A stretch of DNA of 64,000 nucleotides from JBBQYD01 sp942493075 (GCA_942493075.1 OW818681.1:1178001-1242000); one strand, 5' to 3'. Positions 14,194 to 23,421 are shown, numbered from the stretch's first letter. Program-made: numbers and translations. The notes: generated from the letters alone by a model not told the origin.

Positions 14194-15033
14194 ATGAGAC
14201 TGTCGAAAAAACCAGAATTGCGAGCCCGTGAGCGGCTCGAAGGAAATCCGCCACAAAACACTCACTGCCCATCGAGCGGCTTCACGTTAATAGAGCTGCT
14301 CGTTGTTATTGCCATCATCGGAATCCTGGCTGCTATGTTGCTTCCTGCGCTTTCCAAAGCCAAAGACAGGGGTAAGCGAATCGCTTGTCTGAGCAATCTC
14401 CGCCAGCTCGGTTTGGGGAGCCAAATGTATGCTGACGATTATATGGGGCACTACTCAGGTCCCTCCATACCGGGGCGCTTCACCATTCCTCCGGCCATCC
14501 GTGCTTTCACAGACCGCGACGGGACCGATGACGATCTGAACTGGGCGCACGCTTCTTATGTGAGGAACACCAAGGTGTTTGTATGTCCCGGCACGCAAAA
14601 TTTCATCCGAACCAACGTCACCATGTTCAATGACGTCCCATACCTTACTGATTTGCTGAACAACGGTGAGAATCGGAGGCAGCCAGGAACCAGCTACGAG
14701 GTATTTGGTTCATGGAACAGCGTTATCAACGGCACTGTTTACGGCAAGAAGAGGGAAGCATCCGTCCAAGCATTCACGGTCACAGTGGATGGCAAATTTA
14801 CGGGTCTGGCTCCCGGCACAAGACCTGGGCCTTCCCGGATTTACCTCATCCACGACGGGGATGATGTGAAGCTTGATAAGGATACGGAGAACTTCCCTGA
14901 CCGCGGGGATAATCACGACGAGTTCGGAGCCAACATGACCTTCTGCGACGGTCACGCCGAGTTCGTTACTCGCAGAAAATATGATTTCGTCCGCAATACC
15001 AGCAGCAACGGGCAGACATTGAACGAGCCGTAA
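14194..15033 (+). CDS. Type IV pilin-like/type II secretion pseudopilin
   Basis: A 279-residue protein with a class III prepilin signal: a basic leader, then G29-F30-TLIELLVVIAIIGILAA with the conserved Glu at +5 of the mature protein, to be cut and N-methylated by prepilin peptidase. The rest is the large globular head typical of Planctomycetes/Verrucomicrobiota pseudopilins (CLSNLRQLGLGSQMYADDY early, a GANMTFCDGHAEF signature near the C-terminus). These proteins are highly paralogous in such genomes. The stop is 30 bp before the 1361-residue secreted protein, so they may share a transcript and this pseudopilin may help export it. Confidence 0.9.
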   Translation: MRLSKKPELRARERLEGNPPQNTHCPSSGFTLIELLVVIAIIGILAAMLLPALSKAKDRGKRIACLSNLRQLGLGSQMYADDYMGHYSGPSIPGRFTIPPAIRAFTDRDGTDDDLNWAHASYVRNTKVFVCPGTQNFIRTNVTMFNDVPYLTDLLNNGENRRQPGTSYEVFGSWNSVINGTVYGKKREASVQAFTVTVDGKFTGLAPGTRPGPSRIYLIHDGDDVKLDKDTENFPDRGDNHDEFGANMTFCDGHAEFVTRRKYDFVRNTSSNGQTLNEP

Positions 15034-15062
15034 TCCCCGCTAGCACCTAGCCGCAGAAAACC

Positions 15063-18000
15063 ATGTACAAAACCTTAATGATGAAAAGACATAAATCGTG
15101 TGATATCACCACAGGCTTCAAAATAGCAGCTATCACCTTGGTGGCAGGCGTGAGCGTTTTCACGCCATCCCTCAAGGCAAACCCCGTGCCGCCGCACGGA
15201 GTAGTGGCGGCTAACCTGGATATCGTGGTCAACGCCCTGGACAACACCGCAGATTCGGTAACCGCCACGCCTTCCACTCGGATCGGCGATTTCCGCGTTC
15301 GGCCAGGCTCGAACAATGGTGACTACAATGTGCAGATCGGTGAGGACATCACCGATGACGTTAACACGGGCCTGCTGTTTTCGAGCGTCCGGCAGAACGG
15401 GCGGGATAACATGCATCCCCTTTGGCCGGGCACCAACTTTGTAACCAGCCATCTGGGTGTTGGTGATCCCACCGGCGGTTATTGGATTCCCACCACCCTG
15501 ACTTACCCCAACAGCGTTGCCACCTCCGTTATTGAGTATGATATGGATGTTGCGGCCGCATGGTTCCCTTACAATCAATGGGTTGCCGGCTACGCACATT
15601 ATAGCGACCCGGGAGCAATGAACAACACGACCCTGGATGCGCTGACAGGCACAGAGGGATTGAGTCTCGGGACGCATTTCATCGATCTAGGCAATGCGAG
15701 CTATACTGTAGATCTGACATCCTTGGGCATCAACTCTCAGTCAGACGGTGTTCTCCTGGTTCTCGGTGCAAAGAATGAAGACAACTACGCTCTGGGCCGG
15801 GCAAATACCGACGGCACCTGGACAGTCTGGTCCAAGGACAATGGAACCGATACGACGTCCGGCGAGCGCGATCCAATTGGGTTCGTGTTTGTGGCCAAGA
15901 CCAACACATCAGCCATCTCAGGCCGTTTCCTTGGCAATGGGACCATCACTGCCTTTAACGGAGAGACGCCACAGTTCACGATCACTCCGTTGGAGGCCGG
16001 CCAGTGGGAACTGAAAATCCCGGGACTGCTTCCCACTTATGGGGTCCTCCTGCTCTCGCCCGAGGGCGGGCTGCCAGGCAACCAGGACAACATCGTTAGT
16101 TACGAGGTCAATGCCGCTCGCGACGGGTGGATCATTGAATCGCGTGACATTCCGGCATTGCAACAGGCGGATTTCTCGTGGCTCTGCCCATTGGAAACTC
16201 CAGGAGACGGCTCGGAACCCGTGGCCTCCTTCGCGTTCATTCTCGGAGCTACACCGGGTGTCACAGCAACACCCAGTCAGAACCTGCAAACGAGCGAAGC
16301 TGGGGGCACGGCAGAATTCCAGGTGGTTTTGGACGCCGAACCCACCGCTGACGTCGTTATTCCCGTCAACTCAAGCGATGCCACGGAGGGCACTGCAGTT
16401 CCTGATTCGCTCACGTTCACTCCTGCCAACTGGAACGTGCCGCAATCCGTCACGGTCACCGGAGTGGATGACACCCTGGAAGATGGGCCTGTTTCTTACA
16501 CGGTTGTGCTGGCACCCGTGGTCAGCGCGGATGCCAATTTCAATGGGATCAATCCTGCCGATGTCGCGGTGCTCAACGCGGACAGCGAAGTGGGCATCAC
16601 CGTGAATCCCACCGGCGGCCTTACTACGACCGAAGGCGGCGGCACGGCGACTTTTGCCGTCCAACTCAACACTCAGCCCACTTCGGAGGTGGTCATCGGA
16701 CTCTCTTCTACAGACGTCACTGAGGGGACGGTTTCTCCTGCGAGCCTGAGCTTCACTCCGGCAAATTGGAACACGCCCCAGACGGTGACAGTGCAGGGTG
16801 TGAATGACGCAACGGACGACAATGACGTTGCCTATAGCATTGTCACGGCTGCGGCCGTGAGCGCCGACGCCGCGTACAACGGGAAGGCAGTCCTGGACGT
16901 GACCGTGACCAACCTCGATGACGACGTGGCTGGGATCTCCGTAACGCCCGTTTCCCTGGATGTTAAGGAAGGCAGCATAGGAACATATACTGTGGTCCTG
17001 CAAAGCGAACCTGCCGGGGAGGTTGTGGTGAACGTGGTGTCCAGTCTTCCGGCCAGCGGACCGGCTGCTCCCTCTGCTCTGACCTTTACGGCCCAAAACT
17101 GGGCCACTCCTCAGACAGTAACCGTCACGGGAGCGGATAACCTCGTCGGGACCGGGAATATCGCGTTGATGGTTACCAACGCCGTCAGTTCAGCAGACAT
17201 CCTTTACGCGCCAGTCAATCCACCCGATGTGTCTGTAACTCTGCTCGAAGATGACGCGATGCTCATGCTGCCCGAAGGTGGCGTGATCTATGGCAGTGGA
17301 ATGCCAGCGATTGGCATTGCTTCCCGGGTGACGCTGCTTGATCCCAATACACCTAGCTACGATAACGGAAAGCTCACGGCGACGCTGAGCGCCAATGCAA
17401 GTTCGGACGACCGCATCGAAGTGCGCCATTCGGGTAATGAACCTGGCGAGATCGGGGTTTCAGGCGGCAACATCAGCTTCGAAGGCACTCCCATCGGTAC
17501 CTTCACAGGAGGGCAGGGTTCTACGCCGCTCGTGGTCACGCTGAATGCCGCAGCTAATCCGACCAATGTCCAGGCCCTGCTGCGCGCCATAACGTTTCGT
17601 AACTTGAACCCTTCGCCGTCCACCGCCAGCCGGACACTGGAATTGACGGTTGCGGATGTCGATGGCGGCACAGGTGCAGCTTCCATCAACGTGCGTGTTG
17701 GGTTGGTGCGCGTTACAGAGTTTCAGCAGGGAGTTGACCACGGTTATGGGCTCTACACAAACGCAGCCGATATCGAACTATCCCAGATCAACCCTGACGT
17801 GCCCCATCCCGGCGGTCACAATGGGAATGGGTTGTGGATCGACGCTCAGACACCCGGCGGCACGGACGCGTGTCAGGCGCTCTTGCGTTTCGAGGACATC
17901 GCCGGCAATGGCGTCGGCCAGGTGCCCACAAACGCCATCATCGTTTATGCAGAACTCGTGCTGGACGTGCCGGCAAACGTCAGCAACGCCCAGGGCGATG

Positions 18001-19148
18001 CAAGCCCGCTATACCGCATGCTTGTTCCTTGGGATTCAGAGTTCGACACGTATAACAACGTGGGCGTCGGATTTGAAGGATTCATGCCTAACGACATTCA
18101 TGCGCGCAGCACATACGATTCATTCCTCGGTCTCGAAAACGGCGATGCGAGCACTGGCACCGGTTCCATTAAGCTGGGTGTTACTACCGACATCCAGGCC
18201 TGGGTTAACCAAGGCCAAACCAACTACGGCTGGCTCATGCCGGGATGGGTTGGCCGACTCGATGGCACCGTGATCAGTTCCTCTGAGGCCCCTGATCCGG
18301 AAGACCGTCCTCGGCTGCGCGTGCTCTGGGTGCCCGACGGCACCGCAGTCGCCACGTTTCGTCAGGACGTCAATGATTACACTGGAGTCGTCGATACCCG
18401 AATTCGCAAAGAAACGCCCGATGCGGAAGGATCGGCTCTCACCGGGGTATTCGTGGATTGGACAGGCAGCACCGATCAAGCTCTCCTCCGGTTCGACGAT
18501 ATCATTGGCACAGGCCCTGGGCAGATTCCGCCCGGCTCCAGAATTCATTCGGCCATGCTCGACCTGGCATCCATGGTTGGAAATGCCATGGGCGACGGTG
18601 GCAAGTTCCACGCAATGCTCAAACCCTGGCAGGCTACAGACACCTGGAACATTCTCGTCGATGGTATTCAGGCGGACGGCGTGGAGGCGATGGCAACCCC
18701 GACGGTCGTTGCTGGGAACGAAACGTTGACCCCCAATGTCCAGGCGGCATTCCTCTCGTTTGAAACCACAGCAGATGTGCAGGCCTGGGCCGACGGCACG
18801 CGGTCAAACTATGGCTGGGCTGGCTTACCCTGGACGAACGGCGGGGACGGCTGGGGTTTTGGCACCTCTGAGCAGGGAGATTTGCGTAATCGCCCGCAGC
18901 TTCGCGTATTCTACACCCCTGGCGCCGTGGTGATTGCCCCCCGGATGCTCGCGCCCATCTGGACGGCATCCACTGTTCAGGTCCGATTCCATGGCACGAT
19001 CGGGACCAGCTACACAGTGGAACGCGCCTCTCAAACGGGCGGGCCATGGACACCACTCGGAACGGTTCAAGCCGGTCAGGACGGCATGGGTGCTTTCACG
19101 GATAATGCTCCCCTGGCGGATTCGGGTTTCTACAGAGTTTCACGGTAG
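15063..19148 (+). CDS. Giant secreted protein, Calx-beta and DNRLRE modules
   Basis: A 1361-residue exported protein. A signal peptide lies in residues ~1-40 (FKIAAITLVAGVSVFTPSLKA). Residues ~40-395 are an unassigned beta-rich region. Three Calx-beta-like repeats start near 398, 509 and 622, each with an E-GG-A-F/Y-V-L core and LTFTPANWN-PQ-VTV-G endings. About 730-880 is another beta region (ITFRNLNPSPSTASRTLELT). Two DNRLRE-type modules follow at ~880-1090 and ~1095-1290 (LLRFEDIAGNG ... DIQAWVNQGQTNYGW). The C-terminus (1291-1361) is a small FYRV-type module. Calx-beta loops bind calcium in known relatives. A surface or extracellular adhesive or polysaccharide-associated role is likely; no catalytic domain is seen. 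Confidence 0.8.
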   Translation: MYKTLMMKRHKSCDITTGFKIAAITLVAGVSVFTPSLKANPVPPHGVVAANLDIVVNALDNTADSVTATPSTRIGDFRVRPGSNNGDYNVQIGEDITDDVNTGLLFSSVRQNGRDNMHPLWPGTNFVTSHLGVGDPTGGYWIPTTLTYPNSVATSVIEYDMDVAAAWFPYNQWVAGYAHYSDPGAMNNTTLDALTGTEGLSLGTHFIDLGNASYTVDLTSLGINSQSDGVLLVLGAKNEDNYALGRANTDGTWTVWSKDNGTDTTSGERDPIGFVFVAKTNTSAISGRFLGNGTITAFNGETPQFTITPLEAGQWELKIPGLLPTYGVLLLSPEGGLPGNQDNIVSYEVNAARDGWIIESRDIPALQQADFSWLCPLETPGDGSEPVASFAFILGATPGVTATPSQNLQTSEAGGTAEFQVVLDAEPTADVVIPVNSSDATEGTAVPDSLTFTPANWNVPQSVTVTGVDDTLEDGPVSYTVVLAPVVSADANFNGINPADVAVLNADSEVGITVNPTGGLTTTEGGGTATFAVQLNTQPTSEVVIGLSSTDVTEGTVSPASLSFTPANWNTPQTVTVQGVNDATDDNDVAYSIVTAAAVSADAAYNGKAVLDVTVTNLDDDVAGISVTPVSLDVKEGSIGTYTVVLQSEPAGEVVVNVVSSLPASGPAAPSALTFTAQNWATPQTVTVTGADNLVGTGNIALMVTNAVSSADILYAPVNPPDVSVTLLEDDAMLMLPEGGVIYGSGMPAIGIASRVTLLDPNTPSYDNGKLTATLSANASSDDRIEVRHSGNEPGEIGVSGGNISFEGTPIGTFTGGQGSTPLVVTLNAAANPTNVQALLRAITFRNLNPSPSTASRTLELTVADVDGGTGAASINVRVGLVRVTEFQQGVDHGYGLYTNAADIELSQINPDVPHPGGHNGNGLWIDAQTPGGTDACQALLRFEDIAGNGVGQVPTNAIIVYAELVLDVPANVSNAQGDASPLYRMLVPWDSEFDTYNNVGVGFEGFMPNDIHARSTYDSFLGLENGDASTGTGSIKLGVTTDIQAWVNQGQTNYGWLMPGWVGRLDGTVISSSEAPDPEDRPRLRVLWVPDGTAVATFRQDVNDYTGVVDTRIRKETPDAEGSALTGVFVDWTGSTDQALLRFDDIIGTGPGQIPPGSRIHSAMLDLASMVGNAMGDGGKFHAMLKPWQATDTWNILVDGIQADGVEAMATPTVVAGNETLTPNVQAAFLSFETTADVQAWADGTRSNYGWAGLPWTNGGDGWGFGTSEQGDLRNRPQLRVFYTPGAVVIAPRMLAPIWTASTVQVRFHGTIGTSYTVERASQTGGPWTPLGTVQAGQDGMGAFTDNAPLADSGFYRVSR

Positions 19149-19168
19149 CACCGGTCGCAATCTTCGAT

Positions 19169-19203
19169 GTCCCTTCCTCCGGCCGGAGGGAGGGACTTTT
19201 TTC
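19169..19203 (+). terminator. Strong intrinsic terminator after giant secreted protein
   Basis: A 14-bp stem, GTCCCTTCCTCCGG (19169-19182) with CCGGAGGGAGGGAC (19183-19196), containing one G-T wobble, is followed directly by TTTTTTC. It closes the transcript of the 1361-residue protein. Confidence 0.8.
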
Positions 19204-19379
19204 TTAACCTTCCAGTCGGGATTTCGTTGACTGATTGCTTTGCTCCCGGGAGGCATCAGCGCCGCTGCTGGGATCAGGTTCATCGCCTTTGCCTGTCGTA
19301 CAGCCATGGTATTCGTAACTGGCAAGAATCGCCAAGAGGATGGCATCCGTCGGTTTTAAATGGGCATGGAGCTTCAAAA

Positions 19380-19396
19380 AGATCTTCGGATATCTG
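19380..19396 (+). promoter_or_regulatory. Operator-like direct repeat 1 (Fic gene)
   Basis: AGATCTTCGGATATCTG matches the second copy at 19470-19486 at 16 of 17 positions. It lies about 37 bp upstream of the -35 box. The ends AGAT and ATCT form a partial inverted repeat, as expected for a dimeric DNA-binding protein. Confidence 0.45.
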
Positions 19397-19432
19397 CATT
19401 AACTATTGAATCGCCGTGCTGTAAAGCATTTA

Positions 19433-19461
19433 TTTACAATAATGTGAGCATGTGGTAGGAT
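19433..19461 (+). promoter_or_regulatory. Sigma-70-type promoter of Fic gene
   Basis: TTTACA (19433-19438), a spacer of exactly 17 bp and TAGGAT (19456-19461) predict a start near 19468, giving a short leader of about 24 nt. The downstream operator-like repeat covers the predicted start site. Confidence 0.55.
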
Positions 19462-19469
19462 CTTCATAC

Positions 19470-19486
19470 AGATCTTCGGATTTCTG
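19470..19486 (+). promoter_or_regulatory. Operator-like direct repeat 2 (Fic gene)
   Basis: AGATCTTCGGATTTCTG, the second copy, begins 90 bp after the first and overlaps the predicted transcription start, 5 bp before the ATG. Binding here would block transcription or translation, so autorepression is plausible. Confidence 0.45.
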
Positions 19487-19491
19487 AAGTT

Positions 19492-20715
19492 ATGGAAGTG
19501 CATAGGCATCACAGTGCCATGGAACCGCTGCTACCCAACGCGCAGAGAGCGCGTCTTTCTGAGCTAGGTTGCGAGATTTTGAAGGCTGCGGGGCGGCTTA
19601 CCGGACAAGTTCATTCCGCGTTAGTGCTCAGTCAGGTTGCTGATCTGGTTCGTGGAATGAACTGCTATTATTCCAACCTGATTGAAGGCCACAAAACGAT
19701 GCCTCGCGACATCGAGCGGGCGATGAACCGCGACTTCTCACATGATCCTGCTCAACGCTACAATCAGCAACTCAGCCTGGCCCATATTGCTGTCGAGAAG
19801 CTTATGGAAGAGAGGTTAGCCAGCGAGGTGGTAGACATCTATTCCCCTGATTTCATCTGCTGGCTTCATCATGAGTTTTACGCCCGGCTTCCTGAGCCAC
19901 TGCATTGGGCTCTCACGAATGCTGGCGCCCGGTATCGCTTCAAACCGGGATGCCTGCGCGATTTTATGGTCGACGTGGGCAAGCATACCCCGCCAGATTT
20001 TCACAACCTGCCGACGTTCCTTAACCGGTTCCACTCCTTTTACGGGGACAGGCACATTTTCGAGGGCGACCGACTTGTGGTTGTTGCCGCCGCTCACCAT
20101 CGGCTTTCCTGGATTCATCCGTTTGGAGATGGCAACGGACGTGTTGCACGACTTCAATCCCAAGCGCAACTCATTCGCCATAGGATTGCCAGCCCGGGAC
20201 TATGGACGATGTCACGCGGACTCGCCCGGAGCCGGCAGCGCTACTACGCCAAGCTAGAGGCTGCGGATATGGGGCGCCGAAACGATCTGGACGGACGGGG
20301 TAATCTCTCAGATCAGGCTCTGGCCAACTTCTGCGTTTTCTTCCTCGAAACCATGCTCGATCAGATCCAGTTCATGAGCGGATTGCTCGGGTTGTCTGAG
20401 CTGCGCACTCGTGTGGAACGCTACTTTGAGTTTCAAGCCCTGCACCTTGAGCGTTACCGCCGGGAGATCATGCGGATCACTCGTGTGCTGGTGGATGAGG
20501 GAGAGATGCCACGTTCCCGGGTGCAGGAGATTACCGGCAAAGCCGCCACCGTCTCTGCTGAAATCATCAAATTGGGACTCAGAGAAGGGTATTTTCAAAC
20601 TCCCAGCCCCAAAGGCCCGTTGCGGGTCGCGTTTCCCGCCAAAGTCCACGAATTTTACTTTCCTCAACTCTTGCTTGATTTGCCTGTCGAACGCGATGCC
20701 GAGGAGTCTGAGTGA
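19492..20715 (+). CDS. Fic-family protein with C-terminal winged helix
   Basis: A 407-residue cytoplasmic protein. The catalytic Fic motif is H209-PFGDGNGR, complete for nucleotide transfer (usually AMP from ATP onto a hydroxyl of a target protein). S61-N-L-I-E-G66 matches the (S/T)xxxE(G/N) autoinhibitory helix found N-terminal to the Fic fold in class II proteins, so the protein is probably self-inhibited and needs no separate antitoxin. Residues ~320-390 look like a winged-helix DNA-binding domain (ITRVLVDEGEMPRSRVQEIT), suggesting it can bind its own promoter, where two 17-bp repeats lie. The ATG at 19492 is supported by the promoter position. It is convergent with the histidine phosphatase gene. 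Confidence 0.9.
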   Translation: MEVHRHHSAMEPLLPNAQRARLSELGCEILKAAGRLTGQVHSALVLSQVADLVRGMNCYYSNLIEGHKTMPRDIERAMNRDFSHDPAQRYNQQLSLAHIAVEKLMEERLASEVVDIYSPDFICWLHHEFYARLPEPLHWALTNAGARYRFKPGCLRDFMVDVGKHTPPDFHNLPTFLNRFHSFYGDRHIFEGDRLVVVAAAHHRLSWIHPFGDGNGRVARLQSQAQLIRHRIASPGLWTMSRGLARSRQRYYAKLEAADMGRRNDLDGRGNLSDQALANFCVFFLETMLDQIQFMSGLLGLSELRTRVERYFEFQALHLERYRREIMRITRVLVDEGEMPRSRVQEITGKAATVSAEIIKLGLREGYFQTPSPKGPLRVAFPAKVHEFYFPQLLLDLPVERDAEESE

Positions 20716-20769
20716 ACAGGCTGTAATAGGCAGGGTTTTCGTTGCTTTCAACGTGAGTGGCAACTTCAA

Positions 20770-21570
20770 CTAGGACTTGGATTTCACCACGGTCCGATAT
20801 GGCGCATCGTTGTACAGCTTGAGGCTGAACTTGCCGTCCGGTTGCTCTTCCACCATCCAGATACCGGTGTTCGCGATGCTGTCGAGGTCCTTTAGTTCAT
20901 CATTCGTGAGCAGTCTGAGCAGCGCCTTTCCGGCGTTGCCATGCCCTACCAGAAGAATCGACTTGTTCGATCCTCCGAACTTCTCCTTTAGCATCTGCGC
21001 CACACGCTCGGTTACGAAGCGCACTCCGGCTTCACGTTCCTCGCCTTTGCCCTTCGGCAGCTTGAAATCGTTTTTGGCACCCTCACGCAGGAAGAAGTAT
21101 TTGCCTTCATCTGCGGGAATCTCCACGGGATCTCCAGCTTCCAGGATCTTTCCGGATGGCTTTGGCAAATCTTTTGAGAGGATCATCGACCCGCCACTGA
21201 ACTCGTGCATCTCCGGCCAGATCTCGCCCTTGGCATCGATCGCTTTGAGGTACGGCAATACCGTGTTTCGCGTGCGCCACATCGGGCTCACCGCTATGAA
21301 ATCAAATTGATACTTCTTTAGCTTTTCGGTCGCGGCAAGGACCTGCGTCTTGCCTTTCGGCGTGAACACATTCCCGTTTCCAACGTAGTCGGGCCACTCG
21401 GACTTTGGCACGTTCTTGTAGTCCTTCTTCACATTGTGCCCACCCTCCGCATGACGGATGTAATAGATTCTTAATGCCGCCTCCGCGCTGTCAATCGAGA
21501 GACACAGCGCGAGAACCGCGATAACCAGATGCACTTTTCCGACCGAAACGTGACGCCAGGTTGAACTCAT
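20770..21570 (-). CDS. Exported histidine phosphatase family protein
   Basis: A 266-residue protein with a signal peptide (VHLVIAVLALCLSIDSAEA) followed directly by the branch-1 phosphatase motif YYIRHAEGGH, whose first His is the phosphate acceptor. Later elements fit the fold: VSPMWRTRNTVLPYLK and LLVGHGNAGKALLR, the second catalytic His. The Glu-rich segment around FLREGAKNDFKLPKGKGEER is probably an insertion near the active site. Export points to periplasmic phosphomonoester or sugar-phosphate hydrolysis; the substrate cannot be read from the sequence. It is convergent with the Fic gene, 54 bp apart. Confidence 0.82.
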   Translation of the reverse strand: MSSTWRHVSVGKVHLVIAVLALCLSIDSAEAALRIYYIRHAEGGHNVKKDYKNVPKSEWPDYVGNGNVFTPKGKTQVLAATEKLKKYQFDFIAVSPMWRTRNTVLPYLKAIDAKGEIWPEMHEFSGGSMILSKDLPKPSGKILEAGDPVEIPADEGKYFFLREGAKNDFKLPKGKGEEREAGVRFVTERVAQMLKEKFGGSNKSILLVGHGNAGKALLRLLTNDELKDLDSIANTGIWMVEEQPDGKFSLKLYNDAPYRTVVKSKS

Positions 21571-22224
21571 AGTTGTATAAAGACGAATTTCAGTGTCGCG
21601 ATGTTACAATCAATTTGCGGTCCGGCGGCTGAATCGGAGCACCAGATTTGGCCAACAGAAGGGGAACCCAGCCAACGAAGGTTGGGAAGAATACCCCTGA
21701 CGTCCGATGGAAGAACCGCTTACCGCGTTGTTTTTTCGTGCTTGCAAGTGGCATCAGGGCTGCTACTAATCGTGATGACAGCAGCCTGCCTTGTGTGACG
21801 TTCCTGCCATGGTATAGGGCTTGTCTCAAAATTATGCAAAGTACTGAATCATACGCCCAACAACTAGCCGTCGGCCAATTGGATGGAGAAGCTCGAGGAA
21901 GCTGGGTGGCGTAGCGATCACACATGGGGCATTGCACCCGGGTGACGCAAGCAGTCTTGCGGATGGAGCGCAATCCGGGAAGACGTCCTATGCTACCCCG
22001 GCGGGCTGTTGGGACGAGAGGTGGAACAGGTGTGATAACGAAAATGTCAGAATTCTAGGACCCCTTTACGAAGAAATAGGGACTGCATGGCTTTCTCGGA
22101 CAATTGTATGGCGGGCCAGATGGCCGACATGCAAAGCTGATTAAAGAGCTGGACGACTCCACAAGAATCTAGACGAGAAGATCAAAAGGCTTTGTGATCC
22201 GTGCCCTGAAACGGCTGCTCCAAA
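21571..22224. other. Non-coding stretch, nothing recognised
   Basis: About 650 bp between the phosphatase start and the ankyrin gene. Short open frames exist on both strands but none has a credible start, composition or family signature. No tRNA, strong hairpin or transposase remnant was seen. Confidence 0.5.
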
Positions 22225-22590
22225 ATGAAACCCGTATCAAGAATCCTAAAGGAGTATTTGGATCTTCCCGAGTTCAGCGGAATGCAGTTGATTACAGTGA
22301 ACATGAAAGGACACTCAGGGGATTCACCGCTTCACGTGGCTGTTCATCGCAACGACTCTGAAGAGGTTGCAGCGCTGTTGACCGATGGTGCCGACCCAAA
22401 CGCGCGCGGCGAGCTGGGATACACTCCACTTCTAGTTGCCGTCTCAAAAGAATTACCTGAAATCGTTAGACTTCTGCTGCGAGCCGGGGCACGACCGGAG
22501 GCTGCTAACGATGATGGTCTGACACCGCAGGACGTGGCTAAGAGTCAGGAAATTAAGGCCTTGCTGACTCAGCCAACGCAGCGAGAGTAG
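22225..22590 (+). CDS. Small ankyrin-repeat protein
   Basis: A 121-residue protein with two clear ankyrin repeats and a partial third: GDSPLHVAVHRNDSEEVAAL with LLTDGADPNARGE, then GYTPLLVAVSKELPEIVRLL with LRAGARPEAANDD, then GLTPQDVAKSQEIKALL. There is no signal peptide, so it is cytoplasmic. Ankyrin repeats mediate protein binding; the partner is unknown. It stands alone between two long non-coding stretches and could be an immunity or regulatory protein, or a fragment of a longer ancestor. Confidence 0.7.
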   Translation: MKPVSRILKEYLDLPEFSGMQLITVNMKGHSGDSPLHVAVHRNDSEEVAALLTDGADPNARGELGYTPLLVAVSKELPEIVRLLLRAGARPEAANDDGLTPQDVAKSQEIKALLTQPTQRE

Positions 22591-22706
22591 TTGTTACGAA
22601 CTTTTTTGCCGTCATGTGCGCCACGCAAAGCTTGGTTGCCGACTTGGCGCGTCGCACCCGCGCCAAACCGGCAGGAGATGAAACAGGGAATAATTAGGTC
22701 AGTCAA

Positions 22707-22737
22707 CCCATGGTAGCGGCTTCGTCGCAACCATGGG
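22707..22737. repeat. Inverted repeat, 12-bp arms
   Basis: CCCATGGTAGCG (22707-22718) and CGCAACCATGGG (22726-22737) pair with one mismatch around a 7-nt loop. No T tract follows. Confidence 0.6.
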
Positions 22738-22980
22738 CTTTGGGACGCGATCCTTTCAGGATTGGGGAAGGAGGGCGGATGGGCGGCATCTGACGGCCTT
22801 CGGTTCGTGGATAATCCTGGCGTTCCAATTCATTCTGCCCGAAAAGCTGCAGAGGACCCTAAGAGAGGACTACAGCAGTCCAAGACGCAAGCGGCCCTCC
22901 CTTGGCGAATACTGCTCTCGACCACCGATCTGCCGATCTCTTTCCGCACTGGTGGTAACACGCGGCCCCTCTTGCTTCAA

Positions 22981-23030
22981 CCCTGTTTTCTCGGGTTTGC
23001 GGCCTGCAGCGCAAACCTGAAAAAACAGGG
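22981..23030. repeat. Inverted repeat, 21-bp arms
   Basis: Arms 22981-23001 and 23010-23030 are complementary over 21 bp with two positions that become G-U wobbles in RNA on the + strand, leaving an 8-nt loop (GCCTGCAG). The outer part is CCCTGTTTT/AAAACAGGG and the inner part GGTTTGCG/CGCAAACC. It is the strongest hairpin in this gap. Only a weak AATATTTCTT follows, so it is not a standard terminator. Confidence 0.8.
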
Positions 23031-23245
23031 AATATTTCTTCTTCGGATCGTGATTACCAACAGTACGGATTCCAGCTTCTTTCCGGTTTGGAGCCGGAAT
23101 TGCGCACTAGAGGATGAAGCCTGTTTGCAGGCATGGCCCGTCGGCACCTCTCCCTTGAAGGGGGGCGTGTCGGCTGGTCAATATAGGTGGTTCGCGTTTT
23201 CCTGCGGCTCCGGGGTGGAACTGGGAGCATCAGGCATCTGGGGGC

Positions 23246-23278
23246 GCGGGTCGGCATCCTGAGGGGATGCCGGCCCGC
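23246..23278. repeat. Inverted repeat, 14-bp arms
   Basis: GCGGGTCGGCATCC (23246-23259) and GGATGCCGGCCCGC (23265-23278) pair with one G-T wobble around a 5-nt loop, 144 bp before the sigma-factor start. No T tract follows. Confidence 0.7.
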
Positions 23279-23421
23279 AAACCCCCTGCTACGAGATGGT
23301 ATGAGGCGGAACGAGAGTTCAATCTACGTGGCAGAGTCGGCAGAGCTTCAAGATTGATTCGACGCTCAAGGATGTTTTAAACTAGGTACGCCGGAAGTTA
23401 GCTGTTTACGGCTGTACCTTC

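Larger units (their letters stand above)
22591..23421. other. Hairpin-rich non-coding stretch
   Basis: About 830 bp with no convincing gene but three strong inverted repeats (22707-22737, 22981-23030, 23246-23278, listed separately) and a 12-bp direct repeat AAACAGGGAATA at 22681 and 23023. A long open frame at 22762-23262 has poor composition and is not called. The last ~140 bp must hold the sigma-factor promoter. Confidence 0.55.

Noticed and set aside
22225..22590. Ankyrin gene as part of an antiphage or toxin-antitoxin locus
   Set aside because: No neighbouring nuclease, toxin or helicase; two long non-coding stretches isolate it.
22762..23262. Possible 166-residue gene
   Set aside because: It crosses the 21-bp-arm hairpin and the 14-bp-arm hairpin, has no domain and low-quality composition (many Gly/Ser/Cys/Trp), so I treat the stretch as non-coding.
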